DNA from: Pycnococcus provasolii
Lineage: Eukaryota > Chlorophyta > Pseudoscourfieldiophyceae > Pseudoscourfieldiales > Pycnococcaceae
Length of the DNA: 64,000 nucleotides
Assembly (NCBI GenBank): GCA_938743325.2
Contig: OW568875.1
Location: forward strand, 186,001-250,000
Direction: 5' to 3'
Part shown: positions 29,243 through 38,399 of the stretch, piece after piece
How positions within the stretch are numbered: position 1 is the first letter of the stretch
Layout of the letters: the number at the start of each line of letters is the position of its first letter
Program-made: the position numbers and the translations under genes
Notes under the pieces: model-generated
The model's input: only the letters and a program-made list of their open reading frames with translations
The model's database searches: none
What the model was told of the DNA's origin: nothing

Positions 29243-30865
29243 ATGCAACGCACGACGCACAACGCAGGGGAAGGTTCAGGGACCGGGAAGCCGGCGGGGA
29301 AGGTCTTCACGGTGGACGCAGCAGGCGCCATTGCGGACATGCCGTCGAAGTACTTCAAGGATGTCAAGAAGCGTTACGAGACTGGCCAAGTACTGACAGA
29401 TTTTGCCGACGTGGTTGAATTCCACGTGGAGCGGTTGTCGATGCACGGCTTACCGCGTGCGCTAGACACGAAGCACTCATTCCTCACGCGGCTCGTTTTC
29501 ACAATCATGACCATCGTGGCGGCAGGGGCTGCGATGTACTTCTGCGCGATTTCCGTTCGCGAGTATCGGAAGTATAATTACTCTGTGGTTGAGAAGGTAA
29601 GTCCAGTGATAAACGGAACGCTGCCGGCGCTCGTATTTTGTTCGCTCGAACCTCACATATACGAGTTCGACCAGGAGGACTGGCTAGCGCATGCCGTGGC
29701 GCTTGAATACGTCACGTTTGAGGAGGGCGAGGAGCTACTTGCAAAAGGAGACTTTCACACGCAAACGTTCGCCAAGGACCTGGCGCTTCAGAGGGCACTT
29801 ACAAGTTGCGCGGTCGAGACCAATTCAGGTACATTGATTGAGGACTGCGGCGTAGGCTCGAAACTCTATCAGAGCGGCTTTTGGAACGTCACTTACTCAA
29901 GGAATGTCGGCTACTGCTTGCACTATAACAGCAAAGGGCAGGCTGCCGAGCTCGCCCTGGGCAATCCGAGCGCGCTCGTACTGCGACTCGACCCGAGATT
30001 CAACATGTCGAGTGAGACAGAGTCGGATGTCGTCGACAATATTTTACAAAATACGACAGGGTCAGAAAATCTCTTGATTGCGACAGCGGTTTCGTCCGAA
30101 ATCGGACTGGACGCATGGGGCGTTGCCGCGTACATGCCAAATAAAAACATGGCGGTTCGAAGCCCTACCAGGTCACCCAAGGATGGTATCTTGGCTGTCG
30201 ACTTTTCTTCGCACGTGTATCCTGAGCGAGAGCGAACAGAGCGGCTGGGTAAGCCTTGGAACCAGTACGGTTGCGTTCGAGAGGAGGGATATCTTGTGGA
30301 AGTGTGCGAGTCTCGGTGCTCGGAGGTGTGCAGGATTCTTAACGATCGCGAAGCATGCCTCGACGGTAACGGCGTTACACCAGAGTTGTCAAAACAATGC
30401 CAGGAATTGCTGTCCGAATACGAGAAGGAGCAGCTAAGACAAGGCAATATGACCGCAACTGTTCCAGCGCAGATGAAATGTGATTTGAACGCCGTCGAAT
30501 GCGAGAATGAGTGCGAGCGCCCGTGCTCGGACTTGACTTACAACATCAAAGTGGACGTGGGTGAACTCAGTTATATCATGCGCGCGGCTCTGGGCATGTC
30601 AAAAGGACACGATGGCTCTTCCCACATTGTCGTGAAGCTGTCCGATTTCGAGACGGACCGCGAGGAGAGTGCTTCGATGTCGTTAGTTACGTTATTCGGC
30701 GTTGTGGGTGGCTACCTAGGTCTATTCGTTGGCATCTCTATGATCTCGATGGTTGAGGTGTACATTCTTGTATCACAGCTTCTCGCTGTGCTTGCCGGCT
30801 TCACGGTCGTTGTTGATCGCAACGGTGCCAAAGACGAGCTAACAAGTGTAGAAGTATCAGTATAG
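29243..30865 (+). CDS. DEG/ENaC/ASIC-family cation channel (540 aa)
   Basis: Topology is that of the amiloride-sensitive channel family: short N-terminus, TM1 at residues about 78-103 (FTIMTIVAAGAAMYFCAISV), a large Cys-rich extracellular domain (CESRCSEVCR, CENECERPCSDLTYN near its end), and TM2 at about 485-512. TM2 carries the family signature GGYLGLFVGISMISMVEV, where GIS occupies the GxS selectivity-filter position. Start at the ATG at 29243 after a CCGATGC context; a GTG upstream is not used. Known members are trimeric sodium channels gated by protons, peptides or force. They are best known from animals. No intron is needed: a GTAAGT at codon level near 29596 is read through in frame. 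Confidence 0.85.
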   Translation: MQRTTHNAGEGSGTGKPAGKVFTVDAAGAIADMPSKYFKDVKKRYETGQVLTDFADVVEFHVERLSMHGLPRALDTKHSFLTRLVFTIMTIVAAGAAMYFCAISVREYRKYNYSVVEKVSPVINGTLPALVFCSLEPHIYEFDQEDWLAHAVALEYVTFEEGEELLAKGDFHTQTFAKDLALQRALTSCAVETNSGTLIEDCGVGSKLYQSGFWNVTYSRNVGYCLHYNSKGQAAELALGNPSALVLRLDPRFNMSSETESDVVDNILQNTTGSENLLIATAVSSEIGLDAWGVAAYMPNKNMAVRSPTRSPKDGILAVDFSSHVYPERERTERLGKPWNQYGCVREEGYLVEVCESRCSEVCRILNDREACLDGNGVTPELSKQCQELLSEYEKEQLRQGNMTATVPAQMKCDLNAVECENECERPCSDLTYNIKVDVGELSYIMRAALGMSKGHDGSSHIVVKLSDFETDREESASMSLVTLFGVVGGYLGLFVGISMISMVEVYILVSQLLAVLAGFTVVVDRNGAKDELTSVEVSV

Positions 30866-30957
30866 CGTTGCATACTTACTACGTGCTCTGAATGCATGTC
30901 ATCAGGTTGCCTGTGGTCAGTAAACGGAAGAATTAACTTAAGTTACAATATATTATC

Positions 30958-33900
30958 CTACCCGAACGGGTCATCGTAGTCCTCGTCATCCGAGCCCGCC
31001 GCTAATTGCGTTGCGAGCACAGGCGGCGGGCTCGGCGAAGCCATAGCGAGCACAGGCGGCGGGCTCGGCGAAGCCATCGCGAGCACAGGCGGCGGGCTCG
31101 GCGAAGCCGTCAACGTTTGGGCCGCAGGAGAAGGTGAGCCTACAAAGGATGAGGCAGGAACGCTGCTGCGCTCACGACGCAAACGGTCGAGTGCGTCTTC
31201 CGCCTTGCCTGCCCACTCGCCAAGGCGGTGCGTCGCGGCCGCCGCCGCCTCCACGCTCGAACGCAACTGGCGAGCTTCCGCCGAGGCATCTCGGCGTGCG
31301 TCACGAATCTCTGCCTTAGCCGACTCCGCATTTTGAGACGCGTCGCGAGCGGAAACTAACGCGGTAGCCACGCGCTCCTCAAGCTCGTTCACGCGCGCTG
31401 TGCAGGAGCGCGTGCGTGTAACTGCGTCTCCAGCCACCTCCACCGCCGATGCGCCCTGCTTGAGGGAACGGTGAACCTGAGTCTCGAGTTCCTCTATAGA
31501 CCTCGTATGGTTAGCTGCTGCGGTGCGGGCGCCTAAGGCAGCCTCCTCAGCTGCGGCAATGCGAGAGCTGAAGTTGCCAATGTTGTGTGTAGCTGCCTCA
31601 ACACGCTCAAGGCGTGGTAAAAGGCTCGACGTCGAGCGCTCCAGTGCCACCTCGACGCTGGTAAGACGCTGCGGTAGAGAGACAATCTCACTACCCCTGA
31701 GAGGTGACGATACGGCATCCGTCGCCGAAGCTTCAAGAACTGTCACGCGACGTGCGAGGTCTGACTCTGATTCCTTCAAAGATTCCAGAACCTGAAGGCG
31801 TCTCGGAGTGTCACGCGCTGACGCGAGTGCTGCCTCGGCGTTATCCATGCGCGAAGATAGGGATCTCACCGCGCCCGTTGCGGAAGCCGCCGCCGTGGCA
31901 TCCGTCGCCGAAGCCTCAAGAACTGTCACGCGACGTGCGAGGTCTGACTCTGATTCCTTCAAAGATTCCAGAACCTGAAGGCGTCTCGGAGTGTCACGCG
32001 CTGACGCGAGTGCTGCCTCGGCGTTATCCATGCGCGAAGATAGGGATCTCACCGCGCCCGTTGCGGAAGCCGCCGCCGTGGCATCCGTCGCCGAAGCCTC
32101 AAGAACTGACATGCGACGTGCGAGGTCTGACTCTGATTCCTTCAAAGATTCCAGAACCTGAAGGCGTCTCGGAGTGTCACGCGCTGACGCGAGTGCTGCC
32201 TCGGCGTTATCCATGCGCGAAGATAGGGATCTCACCGCGCCCGTTGCGGAAGCCGCCGCCGTGGCATCCGTGGCCGAAGCTTCAAGAACTGTCACGCGAC
32301 GTGCGAGGTCTGACTCTGATTCCTTCAAAGATTCCAGAACCTGAAGGCGTCTCGGAATGTCGCGTGCTGAAGCGAGCGCTGCCTCGGCGTTATCCACGCG
32401 CGAAGATAGGGATCTCACCGCGCCCGTTGCGGAAGCCGCCGCCGCAGTCATCGCAGCTATCTCGTCCGGATGTGCCGAGAGAAGAGCTTCGCCGCCAGTC
32501 TCTTCGAGCTGCTCCACCCGGCGGAAGATGAGTCCAAGTCGCCGATCGATCGAATGCGTAGCATGCTCGACAGCCTCTATGCGCACCATGAAGGATTCCA
32601 CGACGGCTGAGCTGGGGGATGAGACGCCAGCACGTTCCAACTTCGACATCGGTGATCCGTTCGCCGTGGCACCCTCCGCCGCAACCAGGGCGCGCTTCGC
32701 AAACTCGAGAGCATTGCTCGCCTTCGTCTGTGTCCCGCGGGCAGCAGCGACGGCATCGCCGCAGAGCTTTCGACACGTCTCCAGAGCTCGCTCGCAACCC
32801 TCACGTGCCTCTTTGCTCACAGCAGAAGATGAAACAGCCTTCTCTGCTGCATCTGCACTCGCGAGAGCCGCTTGGTCTGCCTTCTTCTCAGCTGCAGCTC
32901 CTGCGGCGGCGGCTGTGGCAAAGGCGGCGTCTGCTTTTTGCTCGGCTCGTGCTGCAGATGCCGCTGCCATCGCCACAGCGCTATCCGCCTTGGTGAGAGC
33001 CTCGGCAGCTGCCGCAACTGCCGCATCGCCCGATGCTTGCGCAGCTTTTGCCATACTGGACGCATCAGCACAGGCAGAGACTGCGCTCCTTGCTTCTGCC
33101 GCGATAACCTCCATGCGATCGCGAACGTCATTCTCGACGCGCGCACCCTCAGAGTGGACTGACTCCTCAAGCGCGCGCACCCGTTCTGGCAGATTTTCGG
33201 CCACCATTTGCATCTTATCGGCGATGAGGGCTCTAACATTCTCAACGAGCTCGGCGAGTGCTCCCTCGGGAGCCCCTCGGTACGCCAGGCGAGTGACGCG
33301 CCCAGTAAGCTGAGCAAGCTGCTGAATTCCAAGAGGAACTGATGCTAAATCCGCATGAGATGTGTCAGAGAGTTGGTGCGCTCCATTACGCGATGTTGCA
33401 GCCACGCTCATCGTCGCCTGCAGAGCCGTTGCCTCCGCCATTGCCTCTACAAGCTGGTCTGCTGCTTCCTGAGCCACCTTCAGTGCCGAAGATGCCGCCT
33501 CGCGGGCCTCTGAAGCATCTTTTGCGGCAGCTGATGCTGCAGCGCGTGCAGCTTCTGAAGTTTCCCGCTGTGAGCTAAATTCGTGCGCATAGTCGGACAG
33601 CGTTTGAGTGGAATCATGCACTGCTGCCTTCGCTTCCTGATGTGCGGCCTGTGCAATAGCTCGGGTAGCAGCGGCAGACTCTGCAAGTTCACGGCGTTGT
33701 TTCGCCGCAATATCGACGCTTTTGCGCACTTGCTCAAGGTCATCTCGCATCGTTGCCACTACGCGCATTGTCTCGTCGACACGAGTCGAAACCGAGGATT
33801 CTGTGTGCTCTGCGCCACTTTCCAGTGAGGCCACACGCCGGCTTAGGCTCGTCATCTCTGCCAAATCAGACTTGAGCTGCCACACTTGCTCGCTGATCCT

Positions 33901-35511
33901 CTCTGCCGTCGAATTTGCGCGCTTCGCGATGCCCAGTGATTCGTCAACGCCCGCCGACGCAGAAGCCACGGATGATTCGAGGTTGTCCAATTGTCTAGGT
34001 AGTGCAGCGTAATCTTTTGATTCCGCGGACATTTCGTCGACGCGCTTTGCCAAATTCTGACGGTCTGCCTGCGCTGCTCCAATGAGGTCGTTAAGTCGTG
34101 CGAGAGAATCCGTGAGGCGCTCAGAGGTTGCCGCAGACACATCAGCCTTATCTTCAAGTGCACCTACGCGCACCTCGACATCGTGCGACCACGCCTGTCG
34201 CTCTGCCGATTCTGACTCTATGCTGGTGGTACCCGCTTGTTCACCAAGCGCGTCTTGTAAAGCAGTGACGCAGTCCATCAATCTCGAGTCAGCTTCTCCA
34301 CGCTTCGCCGCCTCCATGGCTACGTGATCAATCGCACCTCTTGCACTTTCCTCAGCATTGTTCACTCGCGCGCGTAATCGCACCAGCTCGTCGCCCATCA
34401 CTCCCATCTCTTGCAGACTTTCGTCCTGAGCACTGCGTATTTCGCCGACTGCGCTTCGAAGAGACTCGGCTGCAACAGACGATACCGCAGGCGATTGAGC
34501 GGCTCGGAGTTGAGCAAGCTCGTGACGCATGCCGTCAAGCTCCGCAAAATAGCGCCTTTCGGAAGCCTCGCGTGCAGCGCGTTCATCGTCTAGGGCCTCG
34601 CGTAGCTGAGCGGTCACGTCGGCAGTGGCTTGCTCATTCATTCCAATGAGCTCTTCACTCCATCGCCGCTCGATAGCCTCTCGCCTTGCACGCTCCTCGT
34701 CCAGGGCGCCACGCAACTCGGCGGCTAAATCATTTGTGGCGGATGTTGCCGCCTCCCGCGCCTCGGCGCTTGCGTCGCCGATGGCGGCAAAAAGTCGTTG
34801 TTCGTGCGCCCGCGCGGCTGCTGCCACCGCCGCCTCCGCTCTCTGCGCAGCATCGACCGCAATTTGCGCACTCGAGCTCGCTTCGGCCGCTTGAGCGCTG
34901 TCACGTGCTACCACTGATTCGGCAGCTGCCCGCGCCGAAGCAGCAGCCTCCATGGCCCTCGCCGCCGCGGCGAGCGCCTCGTCTCTCGCGCGGCTTGCGG
35001 CAACGGCGTCTGTAGCGCCTGTTCTCGTTCGTCCAAGCGTGCTGTCATTCGCAGGTGTTTTCGTGCTTGCATATGCGGGCGTCACTGGAGGTGACATGAG
35101 AGGGCTTGCGGCACTCTCGACCGTCCCACGCCAAGACACGTTCATCGGTCGCTGCTGATTCACGGCGTCGTCGACACGCCGCAGCAACGACGCGCTGACG
35201 TGTGGTGAGTTTGCATTGAGCTTCGGTTCTTCAGCGGTCGCGCCGCCCGGTCGCAGCACCTCGTGCGCCCTCTTCACACTCTCGCGCACGGACTCCGGGA
35301 CCCGCGACCACGTCGACTCTGTGGTTGTCATTTGTCTGGACTCCCATTCACCTAGCGTGCTTGCTCCCCCTCCACTCACCGGCGGACTTTTCAGTTTGCC
35401 CGCTGAGTTGCTTGCTCCTTGCGGCGTCCGTTGCAAGCCGAGACGGCCGCCGCTTGCAGGCGAGTTCAGGCGCGAGTGCGACGCACCGGCCGGCCGTCGC
35501 CGCGCGCTCAT
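30958..35511 (-). CDS. Giant Ala-rich coiled-coil protein with 61-aa tandem repeats
   Basis: A single-exon 1517-residue protein, start MSARRRPAG at 35511. After about 150 Ser/Pro/Thr-rich residues it is almost all coiled coil, with high Ala, Glu, Arg and Ser and heptad patterns such as AAEVRDSAQAAEASS. Near residues 1020-1265 sit four nearly identical copies of a 61-residue unit (core LSSRMDNAEAALASARDTPR). The C-terminus has three copies of the 11-residue unit MASPSPPPVLA, ending in an acidic tail with DDEDYDDPFG. No motor, kinase or membrane domain is visible. Candidates include a cytoskeletal, basal-body or Golgi tether, but nothing decides this. A TGTAA in sense lies at about 30943. Confidence 0.8.
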   Translation of the reverse strand: MSARRRPAGASHSRLNSPASGGRLGLQRTPQGASNSAGKLKSPPVSGGGASTLGEWESRQMTTTESTWSRVPESVRESVKRAHEVLRPGGATAEEPKLNANSPHVSASLLRRVDDAVNQQRPMNVSWRGTVESAASPLMSPPVTPAYASTKTPANDSTLGRTRTGATDAVAASRARDEALAAAARAMEAAASARAAAESVVARDSAQAAEASSSAQIAVDAAQRAEAAVAAAARAHEQRLFAAIGDASAEAREAATSATNDLAAELRGALDEERARREAIERRWSEELIGMNEQATADVTAQLREALDDERAAREASERRYFAELDGMRHELAQLRAAQSPAVSSVAAESLRSAVGEIRSAQDESLQEMGVMGDELVRLRARVNNAEESARGAIDHVAMEAAKRGEADSRLMDCVTALQDALGEQAGTTSIESESAERQAWSHDVEVRVGALEDKADVSAATSERLTDSLARLNDLIGAAQADRQNLAKRVDEMSAESKDYAALPRQLDNLESSVASASAGVDESLGIAKRANSTAERISEQVWQLKSDLAEMTSLSRRVASLESGAEHTESSVSTRVDETMRVVATMRDDLEQVRKSVDIAAKQRRELAESAAATRAIAQAAHQEAKAAVHDSTQTLSDYAHEFSSQRETSEAARAAASAAAKDASEAREAASSALKVAQEAADQLVEAMAEATALQATMSVAATSRNGAHQLSDTSHADLASVPLGIQQLAQLTGRVTRLAYRGAPEGALAELVENVRALIADKMQMVAENLPERVRALEESVHSEGARVENDVRDRMEVIAAEARSAVSACADASSMAKAAQASGDAAVAAAAEALTKADSAVAMAAASAARAEQKADAAFATAAAAGAAAEKKADQAALASADAAEKAVSSSAVSKEAREGCERALETCRKLCGDAVAAARGTQTKASNALEFAKRALVAAEGATANGSPMSKLERAGVSSPSSAVVESFMVRIEAVEHATHSIDRRLGLIFRRVEQLEETGGEALLSAHPDEIAAMTAAAASATGAVRSLSSRVDNAEAALASARDIPRRLQVLESLKESESDLARRVTVLEASATDATAAASATGAVRSLSSRMDNAEAALASARDTPRRLQVLESLKESESDLARRMSVLEASATDATAAASATGAVRSLSSRMDNAEAALASARDTPRRLQVLESLKESESDLARRVTVLEASATDATAAASATGAVRSLSSRMDNAEAALASARDTPRRLQVLESLKESESDLARRVTVLEASATDAVSSPLRGSEIVSLPQRLTSVEVALERSTSSLLPRLERVEAATHNIGNFSSRIAAAEEAALGARTAAANHTRSIEELETQVHRSLKQGASAVEVAGDAVTRTRSCTARVNELEERVATALVSARDASQNAESAKAEIRDARRDASAEARQLRSSVEAAAAATHRLGEWAGKAEDALDRLRRERSSVPASSFVGSPSPAAQTLTASPSPPPVLAMASPSPPPVLAMASPSPPPVLATQLAAGSDDEDYDDPFG
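31013..31111. repeat. 33-bp tandem repeat, three copies (coding)
   Basis: Copies at 31013-31045, 31046-31078 and 31079-31111, nearly identical; they encode the 11-residue MASPSPPPVLA unit of the coiled-coil protein on the minus strand. Confidence 0.93.
31715..32446. repeat. 183-bp tandem repeat, four copies (coding minisatellite)
   Basis: Copies begin at 31715, 31898, 32081 and 32264, exactly 183 bp apart, and differ at only a few positions each; the fourth is slightly more diverged (for example GGAATGTCGCGTGCTGAAGC). The unit is 61 codons, so copy number can change without breaking the frame. Confidence 0.96.
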
Positions 35512-35823
35512 AGGACTATGAGAAAAGAAAAGCGAGCTGTTTGGAAGAACGAGTTGGCGCCACCTGGTCCCAACGTCCGGCCAGGCAGGTGGGGTGACGG
35601 GTTGGCTTTGTTTGAGTCGGGGGGTGCGGCTCTATGCAGGGCTTTCCGACCAGACCAAGTCGAATAGCGAAACTTTCCCAGTGCAACGTTTGCAACGTGC
35701 AAGTCGCGCTTTTTCGTCCACCTTACCAAGTATTTGATCCTGAGGTTCATCACGAGGTTTCGTTTCGCGCCTTGGCGGAGGTCCTCGGCGGGTGATCAGC
35801 TGATCCCGTTCGTTTCTCGGGCT

Positions 35824-35864
35824 AGGGTTAGGGTTAGGGCTGACCTAGCCCTAACCCTAACCCT
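35824..35864. repeat. Head-to-head telomeric palindrome
   Basis: An 18-bp arm of TTAGGG-type repeat (35824-35841), the spacer GACCT, and its exact inverted complement in CCCTAA orientation (35847-35864), then further CCCTAA units to 35867. The 452-bp gap (35512-35963) lies upstream of the coiled-coil gene and downstream of the EF-hand gene; no gene is seen in it. Confidence 0.93.
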
Positions 35865-35963
35865 AACACTCGACCTGGAAGTGGTGCTCGGTCGATGCTA
35901 TGTCCGTACTGCAAGAGGTCAAGAAGCCCACGCCAATAAATTTATAAAATGTTTCAAAGTTCG

Positions 35964-37787
35964 TTACGACAGAGACATAATGCCCACCATCTTCCTGAGT
36001 GATGACCAAAACTCGCCCCACGTCAGCAGACCCGTTGACTGGTCGTCCAAGTGATCATCGCCGCGTGATGACTCGAAAAAGTACTCGGGACGCAGTACCT
36101 CTACAATGTGGCTGTCGTGAACACCCCAGCCCTCCGGGCCAATGCCAGACTCCGCAACGCAGGAGCGTAGTTTTTCCACAAACTCCGATAGGCTCAGCCG
36201 CCCATCTTCTCCGGCCATATCATAGAACAGCACCTTCACCATGCCCTTTCGCTCGAAAATTGCTTCTGCCACGCGCGCACGCTTGTCCTCTCGCCTGAGG
36301 TATGCGACGAATTCGCCATAGCTAAGATTGTCGTTCATGTCGACGTCATTCTCAAAGATTCGCTCGGGTGTGAGCGCCGCGACGAGCTCATTAGGGACTA
36401 CGCCCCACGACTCTGCGCCCCAGTCTAGCAAGCCATCACGCAATTCTTCGAGCGTCAGACGGCCGTCGACACCCGCGAGAGAATAGAACACAGATTTGAC
36501 CTCGTCACGTTGCTCGCGAAGGATTGTGAGAACGTCAGTGCGCTCGATTGGCGGTTGCGCGGCGTTGTGGCTTGCAAGCTCGAGGAATTCCTCGCCACCC
36601 TCGTAGCGTGCCGGTCCAAGCTCGCTGTGCGTGCGACAAACCACATGTCTCGGCCGGATGTGCGTTCCGTCGATGTCGATATCCTGCATGCGAACGTTCG
36701 ACTCAAGCATCGCTTTGAGCGCGTCACCCGCACCGTACGAAATGGGATTATCGCTGAGGTCAAGTCCTGCGCAGGACGGGTGCGTGGCGAGCGCGTTCGC
36801 TATGGCAATGGCGCCCTTGTTGTGTATGCCGCATCCCTTCAGGATGAGCTTGCCGAGGTGCTTGTCCACATGCAAGCACTCCGCAAGCGCGATTGCGCCC
36901 TTGTCGCCGATGTAGAACCTCGACAGGTCGAGGTCGTGGTAGTGCGAGCTCTCGAGGCACTGGCGGATAAGAGCGTCAAGCTCGAGGTCGTCGAGCTGAG
37001 TTGTGAAGAACTCCATTCCTTCAAGGAACTCTTCGAGCGTCACTTTGTTGTCTCCATCCGCGTCCAACCAATCCATGTTCTCCTTCGCCGTCTCCAGGTC
37101 GCTCTTTGGGTTCATGTCGAGGCTGAGCTCCTTGAATTCGCCAAGCTCGATGCTTCCGCTACCGTCGCTGTCGAGTTTTCGGAAGAGCACGGTGAGCTTT
37201 TCACGCCGGTCGAGCAGGCGGTAGTTGTGTACGACGGCGAGGTGCTCGAGCATGTGCGCCTCGAACTCGTCGTCATCGAGGTTGCTGAGCATGAAGTCCA
37301 TAGCGCTGATAAACTCCTCGCGCGTCACCTTTCCGTCCGCGTTCTGATCGAGGAAGCTCATCCACTCCTCTGCTGCTGTTTTCATCGTCTTATGCGTTCC
37401 CGTGACAATGGCGTTTTTCAAGTCAACGAGCTCGTGCTCTTCGATGTACCCGCTTCCGTCAATGTCGAGGTGGTCGAAGGCGGCCTGCAGCATTTCCTCG
37501 CGTGTTTTCCCGTGCGTCTTGTGGTACGGCAGGTCTTGTCCGCGTCGTGCAATTCGCATGAGCTCTGTGGCCACAGCCGTGTTGGCCGTTATGTGGAGTC
37601 GCTGGCACGCTTTCAGGTACACTTCGCACACGTTCCCCTCGGGCACCTCGAAGTGGTCTGGCGCGGCGCACTTGCGTACAAATATGAATCCTTTCGGGTA
37701 GTCGGGTTCCTCTCCGGCCATGAGCAGCTTTTTTGTGTTGGCGTCTGGGACGGAGGCGCCCACCTGCACTTCGGACGTGACGCCCAT
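35964..37787 (-). CDS. EF-hand protein with LRR-like middle (607 aa)
   Basis: The ATG at 37787 (MGVTSEVQ) is used; the frame upstream runs through a pentamer repeat and is not coding. EF-hand loops with full ligand sets are visible: DIDGSGYIEEHE, DQNADGKVTREE, DSDGSGSIELGE and DADGDNKVTLEE (residues about 110-280). Then comes an LRR/RNI-like stretch with GDKGAIALAECL, HNKGAIAIANAL and LDLSDNPIS. The C-terminal third has degenerate EF-like repeats (DMNDNLSYGEF, GEDGRLSLSEF). Calcium binding is well supported; the target is unknown. Proteins of this layout occur in protists and algae, some in flagella. The 3' end lies near AT-rich sequence with no clear TGTAA. Confidence 0.85.
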   Translation of the reverse strand: MGVTSEVQVGASVPDANTKKLLMAGEEPDYPKGFIFVRKCAAPDHFEVPEGNVCEVYLKACQRLHITANTAVATELMRIARRGQDLPYHKTHGKTREEMLQAAFDHLDIDGSGYIEEHELVDLKNAIVTGTHKTMKTAAEEWMSFLDQNADGKVTREEFISAMDFMLSNLDDDEFEAHMLEHLAVVHNYRLLDRREKLTVLFRKLDSDGSGSIELGEFKELSLDMNPKSDLETAKENMDWLDADGDNKVTLEEFLEGMEFFTTQLDDLELDALIRQCLESSHYHDLDLSRFYIGDKGAIALAECLHVDKHLGKLILKGCGIHNKGAIAIANALATHPSCAGLDLSDNPISYGAGDALKAMLESNVRMQDIDIDGTHIRPRHVVCRTHSELGPARYEGGEEFLELASHNAAQPPIERTDVLTILREQRDEVKSVFYSLAGVDGRLTLEELRDGLLDWGAESWGVVPNELVAALTPERIFENDVDMNDNLSYGEFVAYLRREDKRARVAEAIFERKGMVKVLFYDMAGEDGRLSLSEFVEKLRSCVAESGIGPEGWGVHDSHIVEVLRPEYFFESSRGDDHLDDQSTGLLTWGEFWSSLRKMVGIMSLS

Positions 37788-37790
37788 GAT

Positions 37791-37842
37791 TGTGCTGTGC
37801 TGTGCTGTGCTGTGCTGTGCTGTGTTGTGTTGTGTGTTGTGG
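37791..37842. repeat. TGTGC pentamer repeat adjoining the EF-hand start codon
   Basis: Six perfect TGTGC units followed by three TGTGT-like units. In gene sense this is a GCACA array ending 3 bases before the ATG at 37787, so it lies in the 5' leader. Confidence 0.92.
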
Positions 37843-38189
37843 TCGCTTGATGGGGCGAGAGAGAGACCGGTAAGTGAAGTGGGAGCGCCTGGGAGTTGGA
37901 GAGTTGGACTTGGAGTTGGAGTTGGAGTGGGAGAGGCCTCGGGAGGAGAGGAGAGAAGGGGAAGGGAGAGGGAGAGGGAGAGGAATAGGGAGAGCATGGC
38001 ACCTCGGGGCGACCCCCTGATGATGAGGGGCCGGAGGGGGGGCCAGAGACCATCGTCTTCCGGTGTCGTCCTCTTGGCGCGATCACGACGTCTCCCAAAC
38101 CTCCGACCCTTCGCACCGGCCGCGAGCTGGCAAGAGCTTGCAGGTACCAGGTAAGTTACAGGTTCGACGCCCGGTGTTGCGTGTCTCTG

Positions 38190-38357
38190 ATGAAGGTGGT
38201 CAAGAGACCGCCGCAACTTGCCTTCTTCGACCGACACGGACTTGCAACGTTCACCGCATGCGCGCTGGGCGCATGGGTCGGGCTCTTCACGGGCCTCTTC
38301 TACTTTCGTCGAGCACGGACTGCCAAGGTGGCGGCGTCGAAAAAGAAGAAGAGCTGA
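38190..38357 (+). CDS. Predicted 55-aa single-TM protein
   Basis: A short frame too small for most gene callers: MKVVKRPPQLAFFDRHG, one hydrophobic helix (GLATFTACALGAWVGLFTGL), then a positively charged tail ending ASKKKKS. Topology and charge suggest a tail-anchored or mitochondrial/ER accessory subunit. It fills the gap between divergent EF-hand and convergent FkbM genes, with a 42-bp gap to the latter. There is a consensus donor CCAG/GTAAGT at 38150-38159, so an upstream non-coding or coding exon may exist. No homologue recognised. Confidence 0.45.
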   Translation: MKVVKRPPQLAFFDRHGLATFTACALGAWVGLFTGLFYFRRARTAKVAASKKKKS

Positions 38358-38399
38358 ATAATGAAAAATATATATTTTTGTGTTTCATGTTAGCCTATC

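Noticed and set aside
31013-32446. CRISPR-like direct repeats
   Set aside because: The repeats are contiguous coding units without spacers in a eukaryotic gene.
31704-32531. Repeat-rich rightward frame over the 183-bp array
   Set aside because: Mirrors the in-frame period of the coiled-coil gene on the other strand.
36510-37850. 446-residue frame antisense to the EF-hand gene
   Set aside because: No start context or domain; EF-hand loops are clear on the other strand.
38112-38181. tRNA-like stretch with GGTTCGACGCC B-box near 38160
   Set aside because: T-stem pairs in only three of five positions, and no acceptor stem or clear A box could be built; lies in the leader of the 55-aa frame.
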